Below are positions 7,459 to 16,174 of a stretch of 64,000 nt of DNA, in pieces. Every line of letters begins with the position of its first letter. The stretch's first letter is position 1. The stretch comes from Bacteroidales bacterium (GTDB lineage Bacteria > Bacteroidota > Bacteroidia > Bacteroidales > M50B96), in the NCBI GenBank assembly GCA_021740905.1, contig JAIOYV010000018.1:1-64000 (forward strand), given 5' to 3'. The notes under the pieces were generated by a model, which searched no databases, had not been told where the DNA came from, and was given only the letters and a program-made list of their open reading frames with translations. Both the position numbers and the translations under genes were made by a program.

Positions 7459-8931
7459 TTATTTATCATCTTCAGTTCCGTCGGGATGACATTCAAAACA
7501 AGCCTGGCTTGTGTACACATAATTATTCACTTCGTTGTGTTCACTATTCATTTCAGCCTGATTATGTTCATGGCAATCAATGCAACTAAATACAGCGTAA
7601 TCCCCCGGAACAGTATGACAATCGGTACAAGTATTCCACTCCCCTTTGTGTTTTCCGCTATAAATAGGGAAATATTGTCCATCATGATCGAAGGTTGCAG
7701 GCTCCCAGGCACTGGTCGAATGGCAGGCCTCACAATCATGACCAAACTGGGCTTGAACATGATTGGGGTCGTTGGCTTGATTGTAATTGGTTTCGTGACA
7801 GGCAAAACAGGTATTGGGTGTGTTCGTGTAGCCATTTTCGTGACAAGCAATGCAATTATTGGCAATTACCTGGTGTGCGCCAGTCAGGGGGTAAAATTCA
7901 TCGTGGTTAACAGTGGCCGGTTCCCAGGAATTTTCAGAGTGGCAAACAGTACATTCGGTACTGAAATTATTGGCTACATGGTTTGGGTCGTCGGTTTGGT
8001 TGAAATCGCTTTGGTGGCAGCCAATGCAGGTTGTAGGCGTATTGGTGAATTCCTGATTATGGCACGCGAAACAGTCGGAAACCATTGCTGCATGGGCTCC
8101 ATTCAAAACATAATAATCATTGTGGTTTGGGAACAAAGCCGGGCTCCAACCAGGGGTAGTTGTATGACAAAAACCACAATCATGATCAATGTTCACCTGT
8201 GAATGATTAGGTTTAGTCGTGGAATTGTAATTTTGTTCATGGCAAGAAAAACATTCCGAAGAAGTAGAGGCAAAATCGGCTGTCTTATGACATTCGGAAC
8301 AATCGTTGATTTGATGCCCCAGTGTTAAAGGAAAATAATTATGATTGAAGCCCGAGCCACTCCATTCATACGAATAAATGTTGTGACATTCGGAACAGTC
8401 CTGCGAAAAATTGGCAAGAACATGATTCGGTGAAGTGGTAGCCAAATATTTACTCTGATGGCAATCGAAACACTCCACGCCCAATGGCTCAAAAGTGACA
8501 AAGTTGTTGGAGGTATGACATTCGATACAATCGGCCATGGCATGAGCACCCAGCAAAGGGAAACGGCTCATTTGGTGGATTTCGGTGATATTGCTGACCA
8601 GCCAGGAATAGGGCGTATGGCAACGTGCACAATCATTCCCCACTGTATTTTGGTGAATGTCGGTATGGCAATCGGAACATTGGTTACCGGCTTCCGAAAA
8701 AATAAGTGTGGGATGGCACTGACGACAATTTACCTGGGTATGTTCACCCACAAGAGGCATATCTGTGGCATTGTGGTCATACGAATAAATTGCTTTATCA
8801 AGTTTCCAACTTTCCGGGCTGTGACAAACATTGCAACTAACTTCAAAATCTTTTCCATGGGGATTATCCACAAATTGGTACCCGATAAATATCCCCAATA
8901 AAACAACGATTATTAATGACAATCTTCGCAT
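7459..8931 (-). CDS. 19-heme c-type cytochrome
   Basis: A 490-residue protein with an N-terminal hydrophobic segment (LIIVVLLGIFIGYQFV) and 19 CxxCH motifs. It has one copy of the three-heme module that is present five times in the downstream 31-heme paralogue. The difference between the two proteins is 12 hemes and about 291 residues, i.e. four modules. Its start codon lies inside the last codons of the 20-heme gene (19-bp overlap, different frame), so the two are probably translationally coupled. The role is inferred as a periplasmic electron carrier in the same chain. Non-motif histidines recur near each heme, as in multiheme cytochromes with bis-His hemes. Confidence 0.9.
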   Translation of the reverse strand: MRRLSLIIVVLLGIFIGYQFVDNPHGKDFEVSCNVCHSPESWKLDKAIYSYDHNATDMPLVGEHTQVNCRQCHPTLIFSEAGNQCSDCHTDIHQNTVGNDCARCHTPYSWLVSNITEIHQMSRFPLLGAHAMADCIECHTSNNFVTFEPLGVECFDCHQSKYLATTSPNHVLANFSQDCSECHNIYSYEWSGSGFNHNYFPLTLGHQINDCSECHKTADFASTSSECFSCHEQNYNSTTKPNHSQVNIDHDCGFCHTTTPGWSPALFPNHNDYYVLNGAHAAMVSDCFACHNQEFTNTPTTCIGCHQSDFNQTDDPNHVANNFSTECTVCHSENSWEPATVNHDEFYPLTGAHQVIANNCIACHENGYTNTPNTCFACHETNYNQANDPNHVQAQFGHDCEACHSTSAWEPATFDHDGQYFPIYSGKHKGEWNTCTDCHTVPGDYAVFSCIDCHEHNQAEMNSEHNEVNNYVYTSQACFECHPDGTEDDK

Positions 8932-10502
8932 TTGAATTCCTTTATTTTATATTCGGTATAAACGACTTGTCCTTCCTGTTTTGGTTTATGGCATTTCTCG
9001 CAGGCCACATCTTTGTGCTTCCCGTCAAGAGGGAATTTGGTGTTGTCGTGGTTGAACTTCGATGGTTTCCAATCCTGGTAAGCGTGGCAGCCCAAACAAT
9101 CGGTCTTCCCATCCACTTCAAATTGGTTGTAATGTTTATCTGTGTGACACTGCACACATTCTGAATTAAGCGATTTAAAACGCTGCACCGGTTTGCTCCC
9201 TTCCTTCTCCACAAAATGACAATCGCGGCAGGTTTTCTCCTTGTGCTTGCCTTCCAGTTCATATCCGGTTTTCAGATGATCAAATTCAACCATTTTCCAT
9301 AAATCGGTTTGATGACAGGAAGTGCACTTGTTCTCGGGATAATATTTTGCATCCATAAACGGATCGTGAATGTTATTGTGGCAATCGTTGCAGGCTTTGC
9401 CAATATTCCGGAACGTCCACCGGTTTTCTTTCTTATGACAGGCAAAACAAGGCGTGGCCAGATGCGATCCATCCAAGGGGAAGATTGTTTTCTGATGCTG
9501 GTCAAATTCAAAAGAAGAAACATCAAAACCATTTTCATCGTGGCAAACATTGCAGTCGGAGTATTTCTTTGGATCAAATTCGCCCTTGTGATAATCGGTG
9601 TGGCAATCGGAGCATCGGGTGTGAGGCAACTTGGTGGTGTAATTCTTTTTATGGCAGGACTTGCAGGTCACAAACTGGTGTTTTCCAACAAGGTCGAAAC
9701 CGGTAGAGCTGTGGTCGAAATCATCCATTTTTTTGATTACATGGAAAGATTGCTCGCTGTGGCATTTTGTGCAGTTCTGGCCAAATTTGTTTTTGTGTAC
9801 ATCTTCGTGGCAACTGGTACAATTTGCAAATTCAACTCCTTTGAATTTCTGGAATTTCTCCCCGGCCACGGTTTCAATCTTATGGCATTTTTCGCAATTT
9901 ACTTCACTGTGCTTTCCGCGTAATGGGAATTCAGTTTTATCATGCCTGAATTTAGGGGCCGGTTTAAAAGCCTTCTGATCGTGGCAATCCAAACAGGATT
10001 TCGACATGGTATTTTGATGATAGTCGGTATGGCAGGAAAGACATTCGGAGTTTAAACCGAGGTATGTGAATTTCTTTTCCTGAATCGATTTTTCCTGAAT
10101 ATTTTTGGATTGGTGGCAGTCGCTGCATTTCTTTTCCCGATGTGCTCCTTCTAATTCGTAACCGGTTTTAGTATGCTCAAATTCTTCTATTTTGAATCGA
10201 ACAATTTCAAATTCGCGCCCATGATGATCGTTGTGGCAGCTAAAACAGTCCTTATCCCGAACCTCGTCACTGACATGATACCCCTTGTTGTTTTTTATCC
10301 TGTCTGCAATTTCGGTATGACACGCAAGGCATTTCTGGTTGGTGACCTTTTTCCCCAGGTCGTGGCACTGCGTACAATTGGACAATCCTTCCAAATGTTC
10401 ATGGTATTTTGATAGTTCACCAGGAGATAGCTGAGCCAAAATCGGCCCTGACAAAAGTATTGCAAAACATACTACCAATAAATTAGAAAAACTCTTTCTC
10501 AT
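8913..10502 (-). CDS. 20-heme c-type cytochrome (cytochrome c3/c7-like repeats)
   Basis: 529 residues with a cleavable-looking signal peptide (LLVVCFAILLSGPILAQ). I count 20 CxxCH motifs, with recurring GKHxxxxCxxCH and EGAH patterns of the cytochrome c3/c7-like superfamily. It is rich in lysine, unlike the two acidic and Asn/Thr-rich cytochromes downstream, so charge complementarity between partners is possible. The last five residues are CEDCH followed directly by the stop codon, so the final heme sits at the very C-terminus. It starts 4 nt after the FAD/Fe-S gene. It is likely the first periplasmic acceptor from the membrane cytochrome b, judged by gene order only. Confidence 0.9.
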   Translation of the reverse strand: MRKSFSNLLVVCFAILLSGPILAQLSPGELSKYHEHLEGLSNCTQCHDLGKKVTNQKCLACHTEIADRIKNNKGYHVSDEVRDKDCFSCHNDHHGREFEIVRFKIEEFEHTKTGYELEGAHREKKCSDCHQSKNIQEKSIQEKKFTYLGLNSECLSCHTDYHQNTMSKSCLDCHDQKAFKPAPKFRHDKTEFPLRGKHSEVNCEKCHKIETVAGEKFQKFKGVEFANCTSCHEDVHKNKFGQNCTKCHSEQSFHVIKKMDDFDHSSTGFDLVGKHQFVTCKSCHKKNYTTKLPHTRCSDCHTDYHKGEFDPKKYSDCNVCHDENGFDVSSFEFDQHQKTIFPLDGSHLATPCFACHKKENRWTFRNIGKACNDCHNNIHDPFMDAKYYPENKCTSCHQTDLWKMVEFDHLKTGYELEGKHKEKTCRDCHFVEKEGSKPVQRFKSLNSECVQCHTDKHYNQFEVDGKTDCLGCHAYQDWKPSKFNHDNTKFPLDGKHKDVACEKCHKPKQEGQVVYTEYKIKEFKCEDCH

Positions 10503-10506
10503 TCGA

Positions 10507-11835
10507 TCAATTGTGTTTTAAAATGGCATCACCAAACTTTTTGGTAATCATAATTCCAATCTTCTCTAAAAATTGGGTGGGCAATTCACCCCCTGCAAAA
10601 ATGTACACCAGGTCGTTTTCATAAGCAAATTCTGTCTCACCTTCCGAAAGAATAAAATCTTTCTCCTGAATCGATTTCACGTGGCTATTAAGCCGGACAT
10701 CCAACATGGACAACTCAATTGCCTCTTTCAAACTTTCAGCATTTTTTGGCTTTATCCGCTTAAATGCCTCACCTCTATACGAGAGGATCACCTCGTTTTG
10801 TTTCATCAACAACAGGGCTGATTCCACTGCCGAATCGCCACCGCCAACCACAAGGATTTTTTTACCCGAAATATCTTCAGGCTCCAACAAGCGATAGGCA
10901 ACTTTCTCCAGGTTTTCGCCCGGAACTCCGAGTTTTCGTGGCGTGCCTCTCCTTCCTATAGATAAAAGTACTTTGTGTGCATGATAGGTTTCGCCATTTA
11001 ATGTGTGGATCCTGAAATTGTGGCCGTCTTCTTCAATGGTCTCCACCTTGGTGTTTTCCTGAATTTCGATCTGATGCTTTGAAAGCACTTCTTTCCAAAG
11101 GGACAATAATTGCGATTTGCTGGTTTCGAATAATTTCACCTTCCCATGCAGGGGCAAATCCATTGGGGCAGTCATCACAATTTTGGAACGGGGAAATGAA
11201 TATACCGTTCCGCCCAAGGTATCCTGATCGAGGGTCTTGAATTTCAGTTTGTGTTTTTTGGCAGTCAACGATGCAGCTATTCCTGCAGGCCCGGCTCCAA
11301 CAATCACCATATCATAGTCGGCACCATGATGTTTTTGCATCGACTTGATCATGTTTTCGGCGGCTTGCTTGCCTTGTTCCACGGAATTTTTGATGAGGCC
11401 CATTCCTCCCAACTCGCCGGCAATAAAAATCCCCGGCACATTGGTTTCAAAATTTTGTTGAATATGCGGAAGGTCTACTCCCCTTGATTCGGTGCCAATA
11501 CAGAGCATAATGGCCTGTGTTGGGCAAGCATGAAAACATGCACCGTGTCCGATACACTGCGACGCATTGATGGTGGTTGCCTTTCCGTTGCGGATGCCCA
11601 GAATATCCTTCTCCGGGCAGGCGCTGATGCAAGCCCCGGTTTTGATACAGCTATTCGGATTCACAACAGGATGCAGAGAAACCGGCTCGTACAAACCATC
11701 TAATTTGGCCTGTACTATTTTAGCATCGGTTTCCTTCGATTTCCGTATTTGCCCACGAATATAGAGCCAGACAAGGATTCCACAAAGCAATGCAGCACCT
11801 CCATAAATCGCAATTTGTTCTATTAGTGATTCCAT
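10507..11835 (-). CDS. Membrane-anchored NAD(P)H-linked FAD / Fe-S oxidoreductase
   Basis: 442 residues from the chosen start, which follows the cytochrome b stop by 1 nt; an ATG 24 nt earlier is possible. Order: one N-terminal membrane helix, a ferredoxin-like domain with two Cys motifs, a segment NVPGIFIAGELGGMG, then an FAD Rossmann motif VGAGPAG and an NAD(P)H motif VVGGGDSAVE. The last two match the thioredoxin reductase fold, but the CxxC redox pair is missing. Both Fe-S motifs read C-x5-C-x3-CP, with Thr or His where the second Cys of CxxCxxCxxxCP would be. The GIFIAGE segment, usually at the end of such folds, lies before the FAD motif. It probably feeds electrons from NAD(P)H into cytochrome b. 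Confidence 0.8.
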   Translation of the reverse strand: MESLIEQIAIYGGAALLCGILVWLYIRGQIRKSKETDAKIVQAKLDGLYEPVSLHPVVNPNSCIKTGACISACPEKDILGIRNGKATTINASQCIGHGACFHACPTQAIMLCIGTESRGVDLPHIQQNFETNVPGIFIAGELGGMGLIKNSVEQGKQAAENMIKSMQKHHGADYDMVIVGAGPAGIAASLTAKKHKLKFKTLDQDTLGGTVYSFPRSKIVMTAPMDLPLHGKVKLFETSKSQLLSLWKEVLSKHQIEIQENTKVETIEEDGHNFRIHTLNGETYHAHKVLLSIGRRGTPRKLGVPGENLEKVAYRLLEPEDISGKKILVVGGGDSAVESALLLMKQNEVILSYRGEAFKRIKPKNAESLKEAIELSMLDVRLNSHVKSIQEKDFILSEGETEFAYENDLVYIFAGGELPTQFLEKIGIMITKKFGDAILKHN

Positions 11836-11836
11836 C

Positions 11837-12805
11837 TTAAAAAATCCATCTGTACCCAAACAAGAGGGTCACAATTACATGAATAATAACAATTATCAAC
11901 ATCACAAAAGCAAAGGGCAAATGCGCCACATGCCAGTATTTAAAAAGGGTTTGCATAAAGAGGAGTCGTTTAATTCGATGATTTAGTATCAGTTCATCCT
12001 TCACCATGCGGAGCACACTTTTTTGTTGCGAATTACTTATCTGGTTGTTTTTGAGAGAACTTCGGACCCTTTTTAAAATTTGGTGATCGTTCATCCTTCT
12101 GTTCCAAACCCTCACAAAAAGATTTTTGGATTCCTCTGCGCCAATATTCTGGGTACTTTCTATAATTACCTGAACCGTTTCGTCTGATAATTGATATTCA
12201 GTGTGAAGGATTTCCCCCAGATCCTTTTTCATATTACTGACTTCATTGAGTGAAAGCTCGCGGCCCTCAATGCTTCTGGGGATACGGATATAGATAAACC
12301 GGCCAATCACACCGCTGGCAAACACTGCCACCATGCTCCAAAAACTGACGGCCACCAATCCGCCAAACTTAAACGAAGTATGAAAAAGGATGAGTACAGG
12401 CCCTAGTGTACAAAGAAAGATATGAAACTCAAGCCAGTTTTTCAGTGTGCCCCAGCGTGAGATTTTTCTCCACCGCTTGCGGACAATATAAGACACCACC
12501 CCAAAAAGAATAAGGAAGGTACCCAATATCCCCATACCATGGCCCCATACTCCACTGGGTTTTAGGTTTTGATAATCGGCATGAAAAACGCGCTCGCCAA
12601 TATCGTTCGTGTAATACGAATATCCCCTCCAGGAAAGATAAGCCACCGCTGCCATGACAATCAGGCTCAGCAATGTTATAAAAATAAAATGTGTTGTTCG
12701 TGACAATATGGACCTCCTGTTTGTTTGAAACCCAAAGATAATACTAATTAAACGGATAATTGATGAGCCAGTTATTATTTGTACCAGCTCTAAATAAGTA
12801 ATCAA
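11837..12805 (-). CDS. Membrane cytochrome b-like electron transfer protein
   Basis: 322 residues with about five membrane helices: 39-60, 89-110, 122-143, 148-172 and 290-316. Histidines fall in or at the edge of helices at 89, 128, 142, 292, 295 and 309, enough for two b-type hemes. A charged helical domain of about 110 residues (180-285) lies between helices 4 and 5. It is the first gene of the operon and is followed by the FAD/Fe-S gene after 1 nt, so both probably form one inner-membrane complex delivering electrons to the periplasmic cytochromes. Heme content is inferred from histidine placement. A quinone-interacting role is possible. Confidence 0.7.
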   Translation of the reverse strand: MITYLELVQIITGSSIIRLISIIFGFQTNRRSILSRTTHFIFITLLSLIVMAAVAYLSWRGYSYYTNDIGERVFHADYQNLKPSGVWGHGMGILGTFLILFGVVSYIVRKRWRKISRWGTLKNWLEFHIFLCTLGPVLILFHTSFKFGGLVAVSFWSMVAVFASGVIGRFIYIRIPRSIEGRELSLNEVSNMKKDLGEILHTEYQLSDETVQVIIESTQNIGAEESKNLFVRVWNRRMNDHQILKRVRSSLKNNQISNSQQKSVLRMVKDELILNHRIKRLLFMQTLFKYWHVAHLPFAFVMLIIVIIHVIVTLLFGYRWIF

Positions 12806-12914
12806 TTGCTTAAATAGCTATATTTTGAGAAACGCAGAAAAGACCTGGGAAAGTATTATTGGGGAAGAGGTGGGTTTGGGATTGAAAATAAATAAAGCAC
12901 TTCACATGTTAAGA

Positions 12915-14525
12915 TTAGTTCCCTCTGTTCAGACGTCTATAAGAAAGTTTCTTCCAAATGCCATGTGCTAAATCAACTTCCTTTTGTGTTAATCCATAAT
13001 GCAATTTTAAAATTATTTCATTTGTTATTTTCAGAACATCTTCAATGTCGGCTTTATTGCGAATAAGCTGATCTATTTGAGATAGTAGTTTACTGTTGTT
13101 TTTATGATAAGGCAATAAAATTCTTTCTGTTTCATTAGGCATTAATTCCAAAACTCCCCCACCATGGCTACGACCACAAACCTCAGCAAATGCCAAGGAG
13201 AGTGAATTGTAATAACTACAAGTAAAAGCTTTTATATCAGTTCCGTGATACAAGAAAACTCTATGCATTGTGTCAGTTGTATAAGCTTTTGCTTCATTAA
13301 TTATCAAGCGAGGATATAGATTATTCCTTCGAATAAATAACGCATCTGAAATTTTTAAGGATGGAACTACAAACCAATCATTTCGAATACTCGTTTTATA
13401 TCCTTTATGAATGTCTTTACTTTCACCGTATGCAATATATTTCTTCGCCCCGCTATTCAGATTTAGGTTTTCCTTTTCAGGAAATACAAGCAAGTGAGCT
13501 TTAGCTTTTGAAAATTTGTTTTTCTCCCAATCCTCCAGATTGAAAACTACACTGTTAACCTGTACGCTTCTTCCAACCATAGGTTTTGCGTAAATGTGTA
13601 AGTCAAATTCTTCGACAGTAGCAAGAGGTACAGTAAAAAAATCGTTTGAACCAGTAGTGATTCCAACTTCAATATTAGCATACTTACCCATATTAGGTAT
13701 TTTATACTTTGATGAAATCGTTTCTAAAAAATCAATTTCATCCTGCTCTAAAAAATAAAATGTCCATTTGTTCGATTTAAAATCAATGCGCTTTTTCGGA
13801 ATTCTTAATCTAGCCACATCAAGTGATTTTAGTTCACTAGCATCCCTTAATTCAATGTGTTCTATGTTGTGATCTTTCGTATTGTTCTTTTCGCAAAGAA
13901 GTAAAACAATTTCTTGCTGAATATTTGGAAAAACTAATTTCTCAAATGAAATAATATTAATCTTGTTATAAAAATGTGCGATGAAATTTCGTAATTGTTT
14001 CGCAAAAGAAACTTGCAAAATCTCTGCAGGAAGTACAAAGCCGATTTTTCCGCCTTCCTTTTTTAATAGTAAAGAAGAACCTACTACAAAAGAAACCCAG
14101 GCATTTGTAAGTTTAGAATATGTTAAACCTGCTTTAATGAAAATATCAGATGCCTCAATTTGTTGGGTTTTGTTAAAAAACTGATAGCGAATATAAGGTG
14201 GATTTCCTACAACTAAATTGTAGCGCTGTAATGTGTTATTACAGTAAGTGTGAAAGTCATCATTAATAACCTGTTTGTTTTTCAACGTAATTCTCTCCGC
14301 TTTTGCGGCTTCCTCTTCATCATACTCTATAGCTGTAATACTATTATATTGTAATTTATTCTTTTTCAATTGTTCTAAAAAAACTCCATCACCACAACTT
14401 GGTTCTAAAATGTCAAAATGGCTACTGCCATTAATTCCCCATCTCAAGATAAATTCCGCAATAGGTGCTGGAGTATAAAAACCACCTCTTAATTTTTCTG
14501 CTGTTGCATCTGAGATTAGCTTCAT
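12915..14525 (-). CDS. Type II N6-adenine DNA methyltransferase
   Basis: 536 residues. FYTP (16-19) is motif X, EPSCGDGVF (41-49) is the SAM-binding motif I, and NPPY (108-111) is the catalytic motif IV. This X-I-IV order with NPPY marks a gamma-class N6-adenine methyltransferase of the TaqI/Eco57I kind. The C-terminal half (about 270-520) is likely the target recognition domain. It starts 2 nt after the XRE regulator and is followed on the same strand by intergenic DNA before the cytochrome operon. With the PLD-type nuclease upstream it forms a second restriction-modification system. The specificity is unknown. Confidence 0.85.
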   Translation of the reverse strand: MKLISDATAEKLRGGFYTPAPIAEFILRWGINGSSHFDILEPSCGDGVFLEQLKKNKLQYNSITAIEYDEEEAAKAERITLKNKQVINDDFHTYCNNTLQRYNLVVGNPPYIRYQFFNKTQQIEASDIFIKAGLTYSKLTNAWVSFVVGSSLLLKKEGGKIGFVLPAEILQVSFAKQLRNFIAHFYNKINIISFEKLVFPNIQQEIVLLLCEKNNTKDHNIEHIELRDASELKSLDVARLRIPKKRIDFKSNKWTFYFLEQDEIDFLETISSKYKIPNMGKYANIEVGITTGSNDFFTVPLATVEEFDLHIYAKPMVGRSVQVNSVVFNLEDWEKNKFSKAKAHLLVFPEKENLNLNSGAKKYIAYGESKDIHKGYKTSIRNDWFVVPSLKISDALFIRRNNLYPRLIINEAKAYTTDTMHRVFLYHGTDIKAFTCSYYNSLSLAFAEVCGRSHGGGVLELMPNETERILLPYHKNNSKLLSQIDQLIRNKADIEDVLKITNEIILKLHYGLTQKEVDLAHGIWKKLSYRRLNRGN

Positions 14526-14527
14526 TT

Positions 14528-14845
14528 TTAAAATTCCTTTTTAGTAATTAAATACTGTACTTTCTGCTCTGCCACGACTAAAACTTCATTAGCAAAATCT
14601 TCTTTTTCCAAAACTTGGTTAGCAATAGTATCACTTAAAAATACAATGGTTAACTCTTTGTTGCTTACGTTAAAAAAATTGGAGATTTTCTCAATGAGAA
14701 CTTTGGTTGGTTTTCGGCTGTTCTTCTCGATTTTGCCAAGCATAGAAGTGTCAATTCCCAACGCTTCAGCAACTTCTCTCAAGGTTAGTTTTTTTTCCTT
14801 TCTAAGATTTTTAATTGTGTCACCAAATGTCCTGTCTAAATTCAT
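14528..14845 (-). CDS. XRE-family controller protein of the restriction-modification system
   Basis: A 105-residue protein with a helix-turn-helix of the Cro/CI (XRE) type over residues about 8-62 (TLREVAEALGIDTSMLGKIE). It also has a short C-terminal extension. Small XRE proteins placed just before a methyltransferase are classical controller (C) proteins that time nuclease expression. A 7-bp perfect inverted repeat lies 6 nt before its start and covers part of the promoter, consistent with autoregulation. The gene is 2 nt from the methyltransferase gene, so they are co-transcribed. Confidence 0.85.
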   Translation of the reverse strand: MNLDRTFGDTIKNLRKEKKLTLREVAEALGIDTSMLGKIEKNSRKPTKVLIEKISNFFNVSNKELTIVFLSDTIANQVLEKEDFANEVLVVAEQKVQYLITKKEF

Positions 14846-14850
14846 ATTTT

Positions 14851-14871
14851 TTTGGACTATATTTGTCCAAA
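14851..14871 (-). promoter_or_regulatory. Operator-like inverted repeat before the controller gene
   Basis: TTTGGAC-N7-GTCCAAA is a perfect 7-bp inverted repeat centred at 14861, six bases before the controller ATG. It overlaps the -7 promoter element. This is the layout expected of a C-box bound by the controller itself. Binding is inferred, not shown. Confidence 0.55.
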
Positions 14872-14898
14872 TATAGATACTTTAAATAAGATGACAAA
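14868..14898 (-). promoter_or_regulatory. Promoter of the controller-methyltransferase unit (TTTG-N19-TATATTTG)
   Basis: On the minus strand TTTG (14898-14895) is followed after 19 nt by TATATTTG (14875-14868). Both elements and the spacing match the Bacteroidota consensus exactly. Transcription would start about 15 nt before the ATG, leaving a very short leader. Confidence 0.6.
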
Positions 14899-14941
14899 AA
14901 AATAAACCAAATAGTTTTCAACAATAGATGAAATATCGGAA

Positions 14942-16123
14942 TTAACTAATAATAATTTGAAATGGTTTTCCTTTCCTTTTTGGCAAATAGAGATCAAGCT
15001 TTAAACCTGTAAGATTAGTCTTTTGAATAACTTCACTTAACATTCCCCATGAAATTGAAGTGGTATAATTATGTTGCCCTGCCTCTCCGCTTGGTTTATG
15101 TCTCACTTCAAGATCAAAGATGCCAATAAATTCTTCATTTATAGTAACTTCGAATGGAACAATAGCTGCTTCAACAAAAGGTTTTGACTTTACTTTATTC
15201 CATGTGTATTTTCCAAACAAATTATTTCTGAAATAGGTAGTTTGGTTTATCCGTTTTCCATCCAGCAAAAATTTGTCCTGAACTAAACGTAATCCTCCAG
15301 TAGGATTAGTTCCTGAACGACTTATCTGAACACTTGATGCGGGAAGTTTTCTCCTTGTCCAAACTAATTGGCCTTTCGAAGACTTACGAACACCGGGATC
15401 AACTTTTAATAACTTTGGGGAATTGGAATCTCTTTTTGTTACTATGAATCCAATCGGTATTTTTGCATTGGAGCGCTTTGGGAATATTTGGGAAATATCA
15501 TTTTCAATTTTCTCCTTCTCTTTTTTTTCTGCAACTTCTTGAACCGACTTTTTATCAGCTTCTGTCTGAACTAAATTTAATACCACAAGATCATTAATGA
15601 GTTTTTTGGTAAGTTTTTTCAGGTTTGGATCCTTATGTCTAAAAATACCACTAAAATACTCTTTAAGCTGCTCAATTATATGAAGGTCATCATCAACATT
15701 ATTATCAATACTTACTAGTAATGATGCTTCAATATTTGTGAAAAGACCTCGTGAAGTAAGGTTGGAAGAACCAATTATCAGTTCTGATCTTTCTTTTCCT
15801 TCAAAAAGATAAATTTTTGGGTGAAAAATTATTGAAGAAGGCTGGTAAAAAATATAGGAGTCTACTTTTAAGTCAAGTAAAGACTCCAAAGCTTCTTTTG
15901 AAGTTCCATTCATGTCAACCCCTAAAACAATTTTAATGTTTTTGAGTGTTTTCTTAGCTGTTTCTATATGTTTTGAAAGCCCTTTTACCCCCGATTGACT
16001 GGCAAAAGCTGAAATACCAATAAATGTATGGAATTCCTTATTAGCAAAAAAATTGAGTAATAGATTCCCGACTGAATTTTCGGATTTAGGTTCATATCCC
16101 TGCCCTAAAAATTTAATTTGCAT
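14942..16123 (-). CDS. PLD-type restriction endonuclease (NgoFVII-like)
   Basis: 393 residues. The N-terminal half carries one phospholipase D active-site motif: H101 and K103 in FHPKIYLFEG, then SSN (119-121) and E132. Single-HKD nucleases of this type (BfiI, NgoFVII) act as dimers and need no metal. The C-terminal part (about 240-393) fits the position of the B3-like DNA-binding domain of that family. A Lys/Glu-rich linker lies near 195-215. It is 96 bp upstream of the controller gene on the same strand and is the probable nuclease partner of the N6-adenine methyltransferase. Confidence 0.75.
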   Translation of the reverse strand: MQIKFLGQGYEPKSENSVGNLLLNFFANKEFHTFIGISAFASQSGVKGLSKHIETAKKTLKNIKIVLGVDMNGTSKEALESLLDLKVDSYIFYQPSSIIFHPKIYLFEGKERSELIIGSSNLTSRGLFTNIEASLLVSIDNNVDDDLHIIEQLKEYFSGIFRHKDPNLKKLTKKLINDLVVLNLVQTEADKKSVQEVAEKKEKEKIENDISQIFPKRSNAKIPIGFIVTKRDSNSPKLLKVDPGVRKSSKGQLVWTRRKLPASSVQISRSGTNPTGGLRLVQDKFLLDGKRINQTTYFRNNLFGKYTWNKVKSKPFVEAAIVPFEVTINEEFIGIFDLEVRHKPSGEAGQHNYTTSISWGMLSEVIQKTNLTGLKLDLYLPKRKGKPFQIIIS

Positions 16124-16174
16124 TTTATGTCCTTCTAATTGATAATGGTCTGATTTATTCCCCTTTCATAAATT

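Noticed and set aside
5260-8560. Many open frames on the opposite strand and in other frames of the multiheme genes
   Set aside because: They follow the repeat period of the cytochrome genes and have low-complexity, unlikely composition. They are shadows of the CxxCH-rich coding sequence.
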